The translations under genes were made by a program, and so were the position numbers. The notes beneath the pieces were generated by a model. It made no database searches, was not told the DNA's origin, and saw nothing but the letters and a program-made list of their open reading frames with translations. From Bacteroidota bacterium (lineage in GTDB: Bacteria > Bacteroidota > Bacteroidia > Bacteroidales > Marinifilaceae), in the NCBI GenBank assembly GCA_023400335.1, contig JAEXFF010000104.1, positions 1-7,950 on the forward strand: DNA of 7,950 nt, read 5' to 3'. Shown here in pieces: positions 1-6,130 of this stretch (positions are counted from its first letter, which is position 1; each line of letters starts with the position of its first letter).

Positions 1-341
1 ACCATATATTCTTCCCAATGTCCCTTTCCATAACCCGTTTCCTCCCACAATTCCCGGCGGGCCGCTTCTTTATAAGAAATATCCGAATCCTCTGCCACGC
101 CTGCACACAACTCATAGGCAACCTGCCCCAAACCATGCCGATACTGCCTTTCCATCAATAACTTTCCCTCCCGTGTTACCCCAAGGACACAAATCCACGC
201 AGGGTATTCCAATACATAATAAGAAGGAATTACACTCCCGTTCGGTAGTTCTACCTTATCCCTTCTGACAGTAAACCAGGGTTCTTTAAAAAGATACTCC
301 GACTGCAATATTTTCCAGGGTTTAATTTGTTTTTCTTCCAT
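1..341 (-). CDS. NUDIX hydrolase, N-terminal part (ADP-ribose pyrophosphatase-like), cut by the left window edge
   Basis: The frame is open from an ATG at 341 to the window edge, giving 113 complete codons and no stop, so the C-terminus lies outside. It starts MEEKQIKPWK. An N-terminal region (about residues 10-45) leads into a NUDIX fold, and the NUDIX box lies at residues 81-104, where R96-E97-L98, E100-E101 and G103-Y104 match the REUxEExGU metal-binding part. The first half of the box is atypical: it is 24 residues long instead of 23 and has D87 or I88 where the family has Glu. NUDIX enzymes hydrolyse nucleoside diphosphates linked to another moiety, using Mg2+. The arrangement recalls ADP-ribose or nucleotide-sugar pyrophosphatases, but the substrate cannot be read from this fragment. 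There is no signal peptide, so it should be cytosolic. The family call is firm and the substrate is inference. Confidence 0.85.
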   Translation of the reverse strand, partial: MEEKQIKPWKILQSEYLFKEPWFTVRRDKVELPNGSVIPSYYVLEYPAWICVLGVTREGKLLMERQYRHGLGQVAYELCAGVAEDSDISYKEAARRELWEETGYGKGHWEEYM

Positions 342-385
342 TTTTTCACCAGTAAATCCGTATAAGATAAAGAGAAATATCCATT

Positions 386-417
386 TAAAGCTAAACCGAT
401 ACAGATCTCTGTACAAG
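386..417 (-). promoter_or_regulatory. Candidate promoter for the NUDIX gene
   Basis: Read on the minus strand, CTTG (417-414) is followed after 20 nt by TAGCTTTA (393-386). This resembles the Bacteroidota -33 TTTG and -7 TAnnTTTG elements with the allowed spacing, with one mismatch in each element. It would start transcription around 380 and leave a leader of roughly 40 nt before the ATG at 341. The strong terminator just upstream (430-473) means the NUDIX gene needs its own promoter, which supports the call. It is a pattern match only. Confidence 0.4.
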
Positions 418-423
418 ATCTTG
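401..423. promoter_or_regulatory. Two adjacent palindromes over the candidate NUDIX promoter
   Basis: ACAGATCTCTGT (401-412) has 5-bp inverted arms around a 2-nt centre. CAAGATCTTG (414-423) is a perfect 10-bp palindrome beginning one base later. Both are centred on or next to GATC. The first lies between the proposed -33 and -7 elements and the second overlaps the -33 element. A repressor operator would fit this position, but the palindromes are short and no regulator gene is visible nearby, so the role is inference. Confidence 0.35.
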
Positions 424-429
424 AGGCAT

Positions 430-473
430 AAAAAAAGGGGCCCTTAAAAATTACTTTTCAGGCGGCCCCTTTT
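430..473 (-). terminator. Intrinsic terminator of the HU gene
   Basis: A perfect 10-bp stem is formed by 433-442 (AAAAGGGGCC on plus) and 464-473 (GGCCCCTTTT), with a 21-nt loop. On the minus strand the GC-rich stem is followed by seven T residues (436-430). It begins 18 bases after the HU stop codon, which is the expected place for a Rho-independent terminator of that gene. It also isolates the downstream NUDIX gene from HU transcription. Confidence 0.85.
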
Positions 474-490
474 CTTATCTTGTTTTGCTT

Positions 491-760
491 TTAGCATTTT
501 TCTGCCAATTCAGCCCCAGCTTTAAATTTAACCACTTTCTTAGCAGGAATTGTGATAGCTTTACCCGTCTGAGGATTTCTACCGCTTCTTGCGCTTCTTT
601 CAGATACAGAGAAAGAACCGAATCCGATCAATGCAACTTTATCACCGCTCTTCAGTGCATCACCTACTGTTTCAATAAAAGCTTCTAAAGCTTTTTTGGA
701 GTCTGCCTTTGTCAAACCTGCTTTTTCAGCAATAGCGTCAATCAATTGTGCTTTATTCAT
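491..760 (-). CDS. hup: HU family DNA-binding protein
   Basis: This 89-residue protein has the full length of a standard HU subunit. HU proteins are small dimeric nucleoid-associated proteins that bind DNA with little sequence specificity, bend and compact it, and assist replication, repair and recombination. The N-terminal helical dimerisation part (residues 3-38, [15 protein letters not shown] onward) is followed by the GFGSF strand motif (46-50) and the DNA-gripping beta arm with RNPQTG (61-66), whose Pro63 is the residue that intercalates between base pairs in the family. The C-terminal [13 protein letters not shown] is typical. The ATG at 760 gives the canonical N-terminus. There is no Shine-Dalgarno sequence, and the leader is A/T-rich. 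The gene is monocistronic, with a consensus promoter (807-837) and a strong terminator (430-473). Which HU paralogue this is cannot be decided from the sequence. Confidence 0.96.
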   Translation of the reverse strand: MNKAQLIDAIAEKAGLTKADSKKALEAFIETVGDALKSGDKVALIGFGSFSVSERSARSGRNPQTGKAITIPAKKVVKFKAGAELAEKC

Positions 761-806
761 AATATAATTTTTTAGGGTTAGAATTTTTATAACCTTTCTC
801 TCTAGG

Positions 807-837
807 CAAATGTATATATTTTATCCAGGATGTCAAA
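807..837 (-). promoter_or_regulatory. Consensus Bacteroidota sigma-ABfr promoter of the HU gene
   Basis: On the minus strand, TTTGACA (837-831) carries the -33 TTTG, and TACATTTG (814-807) is an exact match to TAnnTTTG. The gap from TTTG to TACATTTG is 19 nt, the consensus distance. The transcript should begin near position 800, giving a leader of about 40 nt. An A10/T10 palindrome lies immediately upstream and may act as an A-tract promoter-enhancing element. A full consensus match fits a highly expressed HU gene. Confidence 0.8.
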
Positions 838-843
838 GTTTTC

Positions 844-866
844 AAAAAAAAAATCGTTTTTTTTTT
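844..866. repeat. A10-TCG-T10 palindrome between the FAD-protein gene and the HU promoter
   Basis: Ten A residues (844-853), TCG, and ten T residues (857-866) form a perfect inverted repeat. It lies 10 bases beyond the stop codon of the FAD-dependent dehydrogenase gene and 6 bases upstream of the HU -33 element. In RNA it would fold as a weak A-U hairpin. In DNA it would be two rigid A-tracts, one just upstream of the promoter. It could serve as a terminator-like element, an UP-like element, or an HU-responsive bend; the sequence does not decide among these. Confidence 0.55.
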
Positions 867-876
867 AATTTTTTCA

Positions 877-2421
877 CTATATAATACCCTCTGCACATTT
901 CTCCCCATCCATAGCTGCTGAAATTATTCCCCCAGCGTATCCGGCCCCTTCTCCACAAGGATAGAGCCCTTCAATTTCCACATGCCTCAAACGGTCGGAC
1001 ATTCTTACAATTTTCAAAGGGGCAGAAGTCCGGGTTTCTATCCCCAATAATACAGCTTCCGAAGTCAGGAAACCTCTTGCCTTTGCTCCGAAAGAAAGAA
1101 GCCCTGCCCTCAATCGGCTGGAAATCAGTTCCGGTAACCACTCGTGTAAAGGAGAGCTGTTCACTGCCGGTTTATACGATACCCGGGGCAAATGATTGCT
1201 GTATTTACCCGCCAAAAAATCCGTCAGAACCTGGGCCGGTGCCTGCAAGTTTCCTCCACCCTGCCGCCAAGCTTCTTTCTCTAAAGTTTCCTGCAACTCC
1301 ATACCCCCAAACAATCCCGAATAATGCATTTGTTCCAGCTCTTCCCGTCCAATAGCCGTGACCATAGCCGAATTTGCCCAGGGGGTATTCCGGGCAGAAG
1401 ACGACATTCCATTCACCACCTGCTGTTCCGGACCCGTAGCAGCCGGAACAATAACTCCGCCGGGACACATACAAAAAGAATATACACCCCTGCCGGCAAT
1501 ATTGGTGACAAAATTGTATTCCGCTGCCGGTAACCATTGTCCCCTTCCCTCATTCCGGTGATATTGTATGCGATCGATAAGCTGCTGCGGATGCTCCAAC
1601 CGCAGTCCTACAGCAAAATCCTTAGGCTCCATATAGACGGAACGGGCCTGCAACATACGGTATACATCCCGGGCAGAATGCCCGGTAGCCAGTATTACCT
1701 GACCGGCATAAATCTCTTCCTGCCCGGCCCTAACTCCTTTTATCCGTTTACCTTCCAGAACAATATCCGTCACACGGGTTTGAAAACGCACCTCCCCCCC
1801 GCAGGCCTCTATCGTCTTCCGGATGTTTACAATTACTCCGGGAAGTTTATCTGTTCCGATATGGGGATGAGAATCGATCAGTATTGCAGGATCAGCCCCA
1901 TGATATACCAATATTTCCAAAGCCCTTTGCACATCTCCCCTCTTTTTGGAACGGGTATATAGTTTACCATCTGAAAAAGTACCGGCTCCTCCCTCTCCAA
2001 AGCCAAAATTAGAATCCGGATTCACCTGCCCGGTTTTATAAAGTTGCCCCAAATCCCGCCGGCGTTCTTCTACCTTTTTTCCCCTTTCCAGCACCAACGG
2101 ACGGTATCCCCTTTCTATCAAACGCAAAGCGGCAAACAAACCGGCCGGTCCTGCTCCTACGACAATCACCGGTCTGGCCAAAGAAACGTCCCGGTAAGCC
2201 GGTTTAAAAACCTTTTCCCGCTCTTCCATTCTGTCGATATGTACTCCCAACCCCATTTGAAACACCACCTGACGCTGCCGGGCATCCACTGCCCTCTTCA
2301 AAATATCGATATGCCGGATACGTTCCACAGCTATTCCCGCTTCCCTGGCCACACATTTCCGCAGGGTCTCTCCATCCGCCGCTTCTTCCGGTTTTATCCT
2401 GATTTGTATCTCCCTGTACAT
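877..2421 (-). CDS. Conserved NAD(P)/FAD-dependent dehydrogenase (COG2509-like), function unknown
   Basis: This is a 514-residue flavoprotein. A short N-terminal domain (about residues 1-80, IRIKPEEAADGETLRKCVAR) precedes a Rossmann FAD-binding motif, VVGAGPAGL, with GxGxxG at 89-94 and the acidic ribose-binding residue E112 ending the second strand (LVLERG). A glycine-rich stretch, NFGFGEGGAGTFSDGK, lies at about 137-152. ATGHSARDVY (about 246-255) matches the ATG motif that follows the FAD domain. The C-terminus, GLYPCGEGAGYAGGI, is the second FAD-contacting motif and ends in SAAMDGEKCAEGI. The order and length match the widespread family annotated as uncharacterised FAD-dependent dehydrogenase. 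There is no signal peptide or membrane segment, so it is cytosolic. The physiological substrate is not known to me. The ATG at 2421 gives the family-typical N-terminus. It is divergent from the SDR gene and not in an obvious operon. I could not see a confident promoter. Confidence 0.9.
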   Translation of the reverse strand: MYREIQIRIKPEEAADGETLRKCVAREAGIAVERIRHIDILKRAVDARQRQVVFQMGLGVHIDRMEEREKVFKPAYRDVSLARPVIVVGAGPAGLFAALRLIERGYRPLVLERGKKVEERRRDLGQLYKTGQVNPDSNFGFGEGGAGTFSDGKLYTRSKKRGDVQRALEILVYHGADPAILIDSHPHIGTDKLPGVIVNIRKTIEACGGEVRFQTRVTDIVLEGKRIKGVRAGQEEIYAGQVILATGHSARDVYRMLQARSVYMEPKDFAVGLRLEHPQQLIDRIQYHRNEGRGQWLPAAEYNFVTNIAGRGVYSFCMCPGGVIVPAATGPEQQVVNGMSSSARNTPWANSAMVTAIGREELEQMHYSGLFGGMELQETLEKEAWRQGGGNLQAPAQVLTDFLAGKYSNHLPRVSYKPAVNSSPLHEWLPELISSRLRAGLLSFGAKARGFLTSEAVLLGIETRTSAPLKIVRMSDRLRHVEIEGLYPCGEGAGYAGGIISAAMDGEKCAEGII

Positions 2422-2529
2422 TATTACTCTATGTTTATAAATTCCACCTGTCTTTCCGGCTTACGGATGATTTATACTTTAAATTCCCTCTTTTTCTGTG
2501 TTTCCGTTTCACGACCGATAAGATTCAGC

Positions 2530-2545
2530 TAAAATATATATTTTA
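2530..2545. repeat. 16-bp A/T palindrome in the divergent intergenic region
   Basis: TAAAATATATATTTTA is a perfect inverted repeat located about midway between the divergent FAD-dehydrogenase and SDR genes (intergenic 2422-2688). It may be a melting-prone element or a regulator site, or simply chance in A/T-rich DNA. No clear promoter elements were found on either strand of this intergenic region, which otherwise shows only A/T-rich sequence and a few CCGG-containing repeats around 2580-2603. Confidence 0.3.
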
Positions 2546-2688
2546 AACGGAACACCCCGCCTTTTTAACTCCTTTTAATCCGGAAGACCGGAAATCAATC
2601 CGGCAAATTTAATTTCACACAATTTTTCTTATTTTCATGAAAACCTCTAACTTCGTAACCGTTAAAACCGATTTAAAAATCAAATAAC

Positions 2689-3447
2689 ATGAAAAAAATA
2701 GCCTTAATTACCGGAGCGACTTCCGGAATCGGACAAGCGACAGCCTTGAAAGCCGCCGAAGCCGGATTTGATATCATCATCACCGGCCGCCGCGACGACC
2801 GTTTACAGCATCTGGCCGAAGAAATCCGGAAGAAAGGAAGTGAAGTTCTCACCCTTTGTTTCGATGTACGCGATGCGGAAGCTGTTAAAAAAGCCATTAA
2901 TAGCCTGGAAGACAAATGGAAAAACATAGACGTACTGGTAAATAATGCAGGACTGGCCGTAGGAGTGAGCCCCATTCAGGAAGGGATAGTGGACGACTGG
3001 GAAAGGATGATTGACACCAATGTCAAAGGTTTGCTCTATATCACCCGGGCTGTAGCCCCTCTTATGATTCAAAAAAACAGCGGACACATTGTCAACATTG
3101 CTTCTATAGCAGGCAAGGAAGTATATCCCGGAGGAAATGTATATTGCGCGACCAAACACGCCGTAGACGCTCTATCCCGGGCTATGCGTACCGATATGCT
3201 GAAACATAATATCAAAGTGACAAACATCGCTCCCGGGATGGTAGAAACAGAATTTTCCCTGGTACGTTATAAGGGAGACGCCGAAGCAGCCAAAAATGTT
3301 TATAAGGGCATGATTCCTCTGAGCAACGAAGATATTGCCGATACAATTCTCTTTGCCATTACCCGCCCTGCACATGTATGCCTGAATGATATCGTCATTA
3401 TGCCGACAGCGCAAGCCAATTCGAGGGATGTAAAAAGAGAAGGATAA
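2689..3447 (+). CDS. ydfG: SDR family NADP-dependent oxidoreductase, YdfG-like (3-hydroxy acid dehydrogenase)
   Basis: This 252-residue classical short-chain dehydrogenase has the NADP-binding TGATSGIG motif (8-15), R34-R35 after the second strand (NADP preference), D59-V60, NNAG (85-88), and the catalytic tetrad N111, S139, Y152 and K156 (YCATK). It resembles E. coli YdfG closely in IDVLVNNAGLAVG, DDWERMIDTNVKGL, PGGNVY, the TEFS-VR-KGD segment (187-197) and the C-terminal PAHVCLNDIVIMPTAQ. YdfG oxidises L-serine, L-allo-threonine and other 3-hydroxy acids with NADP+; that substrate range is inferred here from similarity. It is soluble and cytosolic, and tetrameric by family. The start is an ATG preceded by an A-rich leader with no Shine-Dalgarno, as is usual in this phylum. 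It is the only plus-strand gene in the window, monocistronic, with a hairpin 15 bases past its stop. Confidence 0.9.
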   Translation: MKKIALITGATSGIGQATALKAAEAGFDIIITGRRDDRLQHLAEEIRKKGSEVLTLCFDVRDAEAVKKAINSLEDKWKNIDVLVNNAGLAVGVSPIQEGIVDDWERMIDTNVKGLLYITRAVAPLMIQKNSGHIVNIASIAGKEVYPGGNVYCATKHAVDALSRAMRTDMLKHNIKVTNIAPGMVETEFSLVRYKGDAEAAKNVYKGMIPLSNEDIADTILFAITRPAHVCLNDIVIMPTAQANSRDVKREG

Positions 3448-3461
3448 ATGATATGTTCTGC

Positions 3462-3493
3462 AAGACTGCCCGAAAGCTGTTTCCGGCAGTCTT
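3462..3493. terminator. Hairpin between convergent SDR and dnaX genes, likely shared terminator
   Basis: AAGACTGCC (3462-3470) pairs perfectly with GGCAGTCTT (3485-3493). Inside, after one C-C mismatch, GAAA (3472-3475) pairs with TTTC (3480-3483) around the tetraloop GCTG. The hairpin lies between the SDR stop (3447) and the end of dnaX (3504), so it serves convergent transcripts. On plus it is followed only by a pyrimidine-rich CTTCCCACCCTT rather than a clean U-tract, and on minus no U-tract follows. The structure is therefore convincing but the termination efficiency is uncertain. Confidence 0.65.
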
Positions 3494-3503
3494 CTTCCCA
3501 CCC

Positions 3504-4115
3504 TTATTCCAGTTCCAGGCCGAACAGTTTACTCATTTCCGCTACGACAGGATTCTCCTTAATAAAATAAGCCAATTTATCCTGAGCCGTAATCAGACGG
3601 CGCTCTTCCTCTCCGGAAGCATTCTCAAAAATCCGGATTTCCAAAATAACAGAACCGTTATTTAATTCCCGCATCAACATATTCTGCAAACTATGCCGGA
3701 TGGCTTCCAGTTTTTCGATTTGCAACTGATTGTCTGCCCGGATAATAATCCGGTCCCCTTCTATTTCGGGAGTGTGGGAGGTCAATGCAATACTCACGCT
3801 GGTTTCAGGCCGCTCCTGACGGATAAACAGATCAAATACGGCCTTCACTTTTACTTCGTCAAAAACATCGTGAGCAGACAGCGGTACAGAAATATCCGAC
3901 ACGGTTTCAGGCTTTTTCACTTCATACTGCTGAGCGGATTCAGCAAAAGCTTTTTTCAGTTTAAAAGAAGCGGTAGGTTTATTTTTTTCTTCTTCCCTTA
4001 CAGCATTTTCCGGAAGAGAAGATACCGTGGGAGAACCGGCAGTTGCCGGAGTTCCGAATTTACCGTCAAAATTTTTTATTTTCAGTAAGCTGCCACCTTC
4101 AGCAAAGCTCAGACT
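3504..4115 (-). CDS. dnaX: DnaX tau C-terminal region, in the -1 frame relative to the dnaX core
   Basis: The -1 frame is open from the A10 run (AGT codon at 4115-4113) to a stop at 3504-3506, adding 203 residues to the first 368 of DnaX for a 571-residue tau, a plausible length for a Bacteroidota DnaX. There is no good independent start: the first candidate is a GTG at 3920, in the middle of the linker. Tau residues 369-449 are a polar, Lys/Glu/Ser/Pro-rich linker. Residues 450-571 form a folded region (HDVFDEVKVKAVFDLFIRQ onward) ending in ITAQDKLAYFIKENPVVAEM, which I recognise as resembling the C-terminus of DnaX in this phylum. In tau, this part is expected to connect the clamp loader to the polymerase and helicase, as in E. 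coli. It is expressed only if the ribosome or RNA polymerase slips at 4115-4124, unless the run length in the sequence is wrong. Confidence 0.85.
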   Translation of the reverse strand, partial: SLSFAEGGSLLKIKNFDGKFGTPATAGSPTVSSLPENAVREEEKNKPTASFKLKKAFAESAQQYEVKKPETVSDISVPLSAHDVFDEVKVKAVFDLFIRQERPETSVSIALTSHTPEIEGDRIIIRADNQLQIEKLEAIRHSLQNMLMRELNNGSVILEIRIFENASGEEERRLITAQDKLAYFIKENPVVAEMSKLFGLELE

Positions 4116-5218
4116 TTTTTTTTTAACTCATTTATCTGACACAGCCTGATCAGGGTAATTTCCACACAGAGCCGTTTTTCCATCCGGATTTTGTACTGCA
4201 TTTCACACTGTTCGATAATCTTCAGTGCTTCAAACAAAAAACCGACTTCACAGACAGCCGCCTGTTTTAAATAACGCTCCCGTATACGGGCACTTACCTC
4301 CAACAGTTGTACCGTTGCCGGATCTTTTGCCACCAATACGTTCCGGAAATGTTTTCCTAATCCCGCCACTAAATTAGCCGCATCAAATCCTTTTTCCATA
4401 ATCTCGTTAAAGAGCAAAAAAGCTCCGGATACATTTCCTTCGTTGCATAAATCCGTCAAACGGAAATAATAATCATAATCCAGTACATTCAGGTTTTCGA
4501 TCACTCCGGTATAAGTCAGGTTTTTTCCGCAAAAATTCACCACCTGATCGAAAATCGAAAGGGCATCCCTCATTGCTCCGTCAGCCTTCTGGGCAATGAT
4601 ATCCAAGGCTTCTTCTTCCGCTTTCACCCCCTCTTTATCGGCAATATATTGCAGATGACGAACCGTATCCTCTACCTTCATCCGATTAAAGTCGTATATC
4701 TGACAACGGGAAAGAATGGTAGGCAGTATCTTATGCTTTTCGGTAGTCGCCAAAATAAAAATAGCATGAGCAGGCGGTTCCTCCAAAGTCTTCAGGAAAG
4801 CATTGAAAGCGGAAGTACTCAGCATATGGACTTCGTCGATGATATAAACGCTGTATCTTCCTACCTGAGGAAGAATACGTACCTGATCCACCAATCCCCG
4901 GATGTCATCCACACTATTGTTGGATGCCGCATCCAGCTCGTGAATATTTAACGATCGCCCTGCATTAAAGGCTTTACAGGATTCACATTCATTACAGGGC
5001 TCGGCATTGGGTTGCAAATGCTGGCAATTGATGGTCTTTGCAAAAATACGGGCACAGGTGGTTTTCCCCACCCCCCGCGGTCCGCAAAACAAATATGCCT
5101 GTGCCAGCTGATGGTTTACAATTGCATTCCGTAAAGTAGAGGTGATAGAAAGTTGGCCGACTACGGTATCAAAACTGGCCGGCCTGTATTTCCGGGCTGA
5201 AACTATAAAATTGTCCAT
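4109..5218 (-). CDS. dnaX: DNA polymerase III subunit gamma/tau, clamp-loader core (zero-frame gamma-like product)
   Basis: The zero frame encodes 369 residues with the full DnaX core: Walker A GPRGVGKT (46-53), a four-cysteine zinc module (C65, C75, C78, C81), Walker B IIDEVHML (126-133), LEEPP (145-149) and the SRC arginine-finger motif (170-172). The collar domain III follows to about residue 365. DnaX subunits form the ATP-driven clamp loader that places the beta sliding clamp on primed DNA. The frame ends KKKV-stop just after an A10 run, at the end of domain III, so this product equals a minimal gamma. Full-length tau requires a -1 shift into the frame continuing to 3504. The ATG at 5218 starts the canonical MDNFIVSARKYRP. 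A promoter-like element (5293-5323) leaves a leader of about 70 nt. It is transcribed away from batE with a terminator-like hairpin between. Confidence 0.95.
   Translation of the reverse strand: MDNFIVSARKYRPASFDTVVGQLSITSTLRNAIVNHQLAQAYLFCGPRGVGKTTCARIFAKTINCQHLQPNAEPCNECESCKAFNAGRSLNIHELDAASNNSVDDIRGLVDQVRILPQVGRYSVYIIDEVHMLSTSAFNAFLKTLEEPPAHAIFILATTEKHKILPTILSRCQIYDFNRMKVEDTVRHLQYIADKEGVKAEEEALDIIAQKADGAMRDALSIFDQVVNFCGKNLTYTGVIENLNVLDYDYYFRLTDLCNEGNVSGAFLLFNEIMEKGFDAANLVAGLGKHFRNVLVAKDPATVQLLEVSARIRERYLKQAAVCEVGFLFEALKIIEQCEMQYKIRMEKRLCVEITLIRLCQINELKKKV
4115..4124 (-). other. dnaX: dnaX A10 slippery run (programmed -1 frameshift or transcriptional slippage site)
   Basis: The mRNA reads GAG TTA AAA AAA AAA GTC TGA in the zero frame, with ten consecutive A residues. 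The -1 frame (or an mRNA with 11 or 8 As) reads into tau. The remaining frame (9 As) stops after only a few codons (AAG TCT GAG CTT TGC TGA). Two of three frames therefore end almost at once and one yields tau. RNA polymerase is known to slip on A runs of nine or more, as in Thermus dnaX, and A-AAA-AAA also permits tandem tRNA-Lys slippage. No strong upstream Shine-Dalgarno stimulator is seen. Downstream there is only a short GCUG/CAGC stem with a 7-nt loop. This favours transcriptional slippage over E. coli-style frameshifting. A homopolymer sequencing error is the alternative. Confidence 0.7.
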
Positions 5219-5292
5219 GTAATGAATTCATTGAAAGTGAAGAATAACGTATAAAACATACTTTTGTTCTCCTCCGGCATTCTTTATTGGGG

Positions 5293-5323
5293 TAAAGTTA
5301 ATAACCTTTTGGGTCTTTACAAA
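5293..5323 (-). promoter_or_regulatory. Candidate sigma-ABfr promoter of dnaX
   Basis: On the minus strand, TTTG (5323-5320) is followed after 19 nt by TAACTTTA (5300-5293), one mismatch from TAnnTTTG. The spacing is identical to that of the HU promoter. Transcription would start near 5286, giving dnaX a leader of about 70 nt. It lies between the batE terminator-like hairpin and dnaX, where an independent dnaX promoter is expected. Confidence 0.55.
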
Positions 5324-5346
5324 ACCTGTTTTTATTTTTTAAACGG

Positions 5347-5369
5347 AAAAAAACGGCAGGACTTCCCCG
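5347..5369 (-). terminator. Possible intrinsic terminator after batE
   Basis: On the minus strand CGGGG-AAGT-CC-TG-CCG (5369-5354) can form a 3-bp plus 2-bp stem with a 2-nt bulge, directly followed by seven T residues (5353-5347). It starts 4 bases after the batE stop codon. The position and T-tract are right, but the stem is short, so read-through into dnaX is possible. Confidence 0.4.
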
Positions 5370-5372
5370 GAT

Positions 5373-6128
5373 TTATATTTTCTCTATATCTTTTTTAGCC
5401 ACCCAACCTTCATTCCCATCTTCCAGACGGATATTTACCCAATCTCCCAGTGATTCGATTACTCTTACTTTTAATCCCTCATGAATCACAAACAAACTGG
5501 TACCGCTATTGTCAGGGGCACCCTTTACAGTAACGCTGGGCGTCAGGACAATCGCATCATCCCGTTCGGTAATCCGCCTGTATTGCTTCACTGTAAAAAC
5601 AACAGAACATACGGTAAAAAACAACATGAGAATACCCAGTGTAAAACCGGTTTTTTTCCATCCAGCCGATGTAGAATAAAAAAACAAAGCAACCATTCCC
5701 AGAAAAAGGATAAACAAGGCTACTGAAATATAAGCCCACTGATCGGCAGAAAAATAACTTATAAAAGATTTATACCACCTTACTATGAAAATTTCAGGTA
5801 AAACTTCTATTTTATCCACGACCTGACTTTGGGCCATCTGCAAATTATAACGGGCATCCTTATCCCCGGGATCCAATAACAAAGCCCTTTCATAATTTAA
5901 AATGGCCTGCGTATTTTCACCCAGTTTATAATAACAATTTCCCAGATTATAATACAATTGAGCCGATTCCTGTCCGCCGGCCAATATTTTTTTATACGTA
6001 TCTGCCGCTTCCAGATATTTTCCTTGACGGTATTCCTGTTCTGCCTGCTGAGTCAAATCTTCACCGGCAGCAGCCAAGGTCCCGAAAGTCCACATTATAA
6101 ACGGCAATATCCATACTATTCTTTTCAT
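5373..6128 (-). CDS. batE: BatE-like protein: TPR repeats, two membrane segments, C-terminal SH3 domain
   Basis: This 251-residue protein has an N-terminal signal sequence (residues 1-21, MKRIVWILPFIMW, likely cut near LAAA-GED). Two TPR units follow (about 25-51 and 56-89, with NLGNCYYKLGENTQAILNYE and RALLLDPGDKDARYNL). Then come two hydrophobic membrane segments (about 131-151 and 160-180) and a bacterial SH3-like domain to the C-terminus (about 192-251, ending GDWVNIRLEDGNEGWV). This order is that of BatE of the Bacteroides aerotolerance (bat) operon, whose proteins are envelope-associated and often neighbour a MoxR ATPase and VWA-domain proteins. The TPR domain should face the periplasm. 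The operon was linked to oxygen tolerance in Bacteroides fragilis, but the biochemical role of BatE is unclear. It lies 45 nt downstream of batD and is the last gene of the unit. Confidence 0.9.
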   Translation of the reverse strand: MKRIVWILPFIMWTFGTLAAAGEDLTQQAEQEYRQGKYLEAADTYKKILAGGQESAQLYYNLGNCYYKLGENTQAILNYERALLLDPGDKDARYNLQMAQSQVVDKIEVLPEIFIVRWYKSFISYFSADQWAYISVALFILFLGMVALFFYSTSAGWKKTGFTLGILMLFFTVCSVVFTVKQYRRITERDDAIVLTPSVTVKGAPDNSGTSLFVIHEGLKVRVIESLGDWVNIRLEDGNEGWVAKKDIEKI

Positions 6129-6130
6129 AT

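Noticed and set aside
1205..1537. 110-codon minus-strand ORF
   Set aside because: It overlaps the FAD-dehydrogenase gene in another frame; the Gly/Tyr/Cys-rich product is an artefact of the codon bias of the real gene.
2044..2532. 162-codon plus-strand ORF
   Set aside because: It lies almost wholly antisense to the FAD-dehydrogenase gene, and its His/Pro/Ser-rich product has no recognisable domain; it is a shadow frame.
2608..2637. Possible SDR promoter (TATTTTCA at 2630-2637)
   Set aside because: The -7 match is incomplete and only TTTA lies 18 nt upstream, so support is too weak to annotate.
3504..3920. Separate 138-residue protein starting at GTG 3920
   Set aside because: The same frame is open upstream all the way to the A10 run, and the GTG falls inside the tau linker; it is part of dnaX and not an independent gene.
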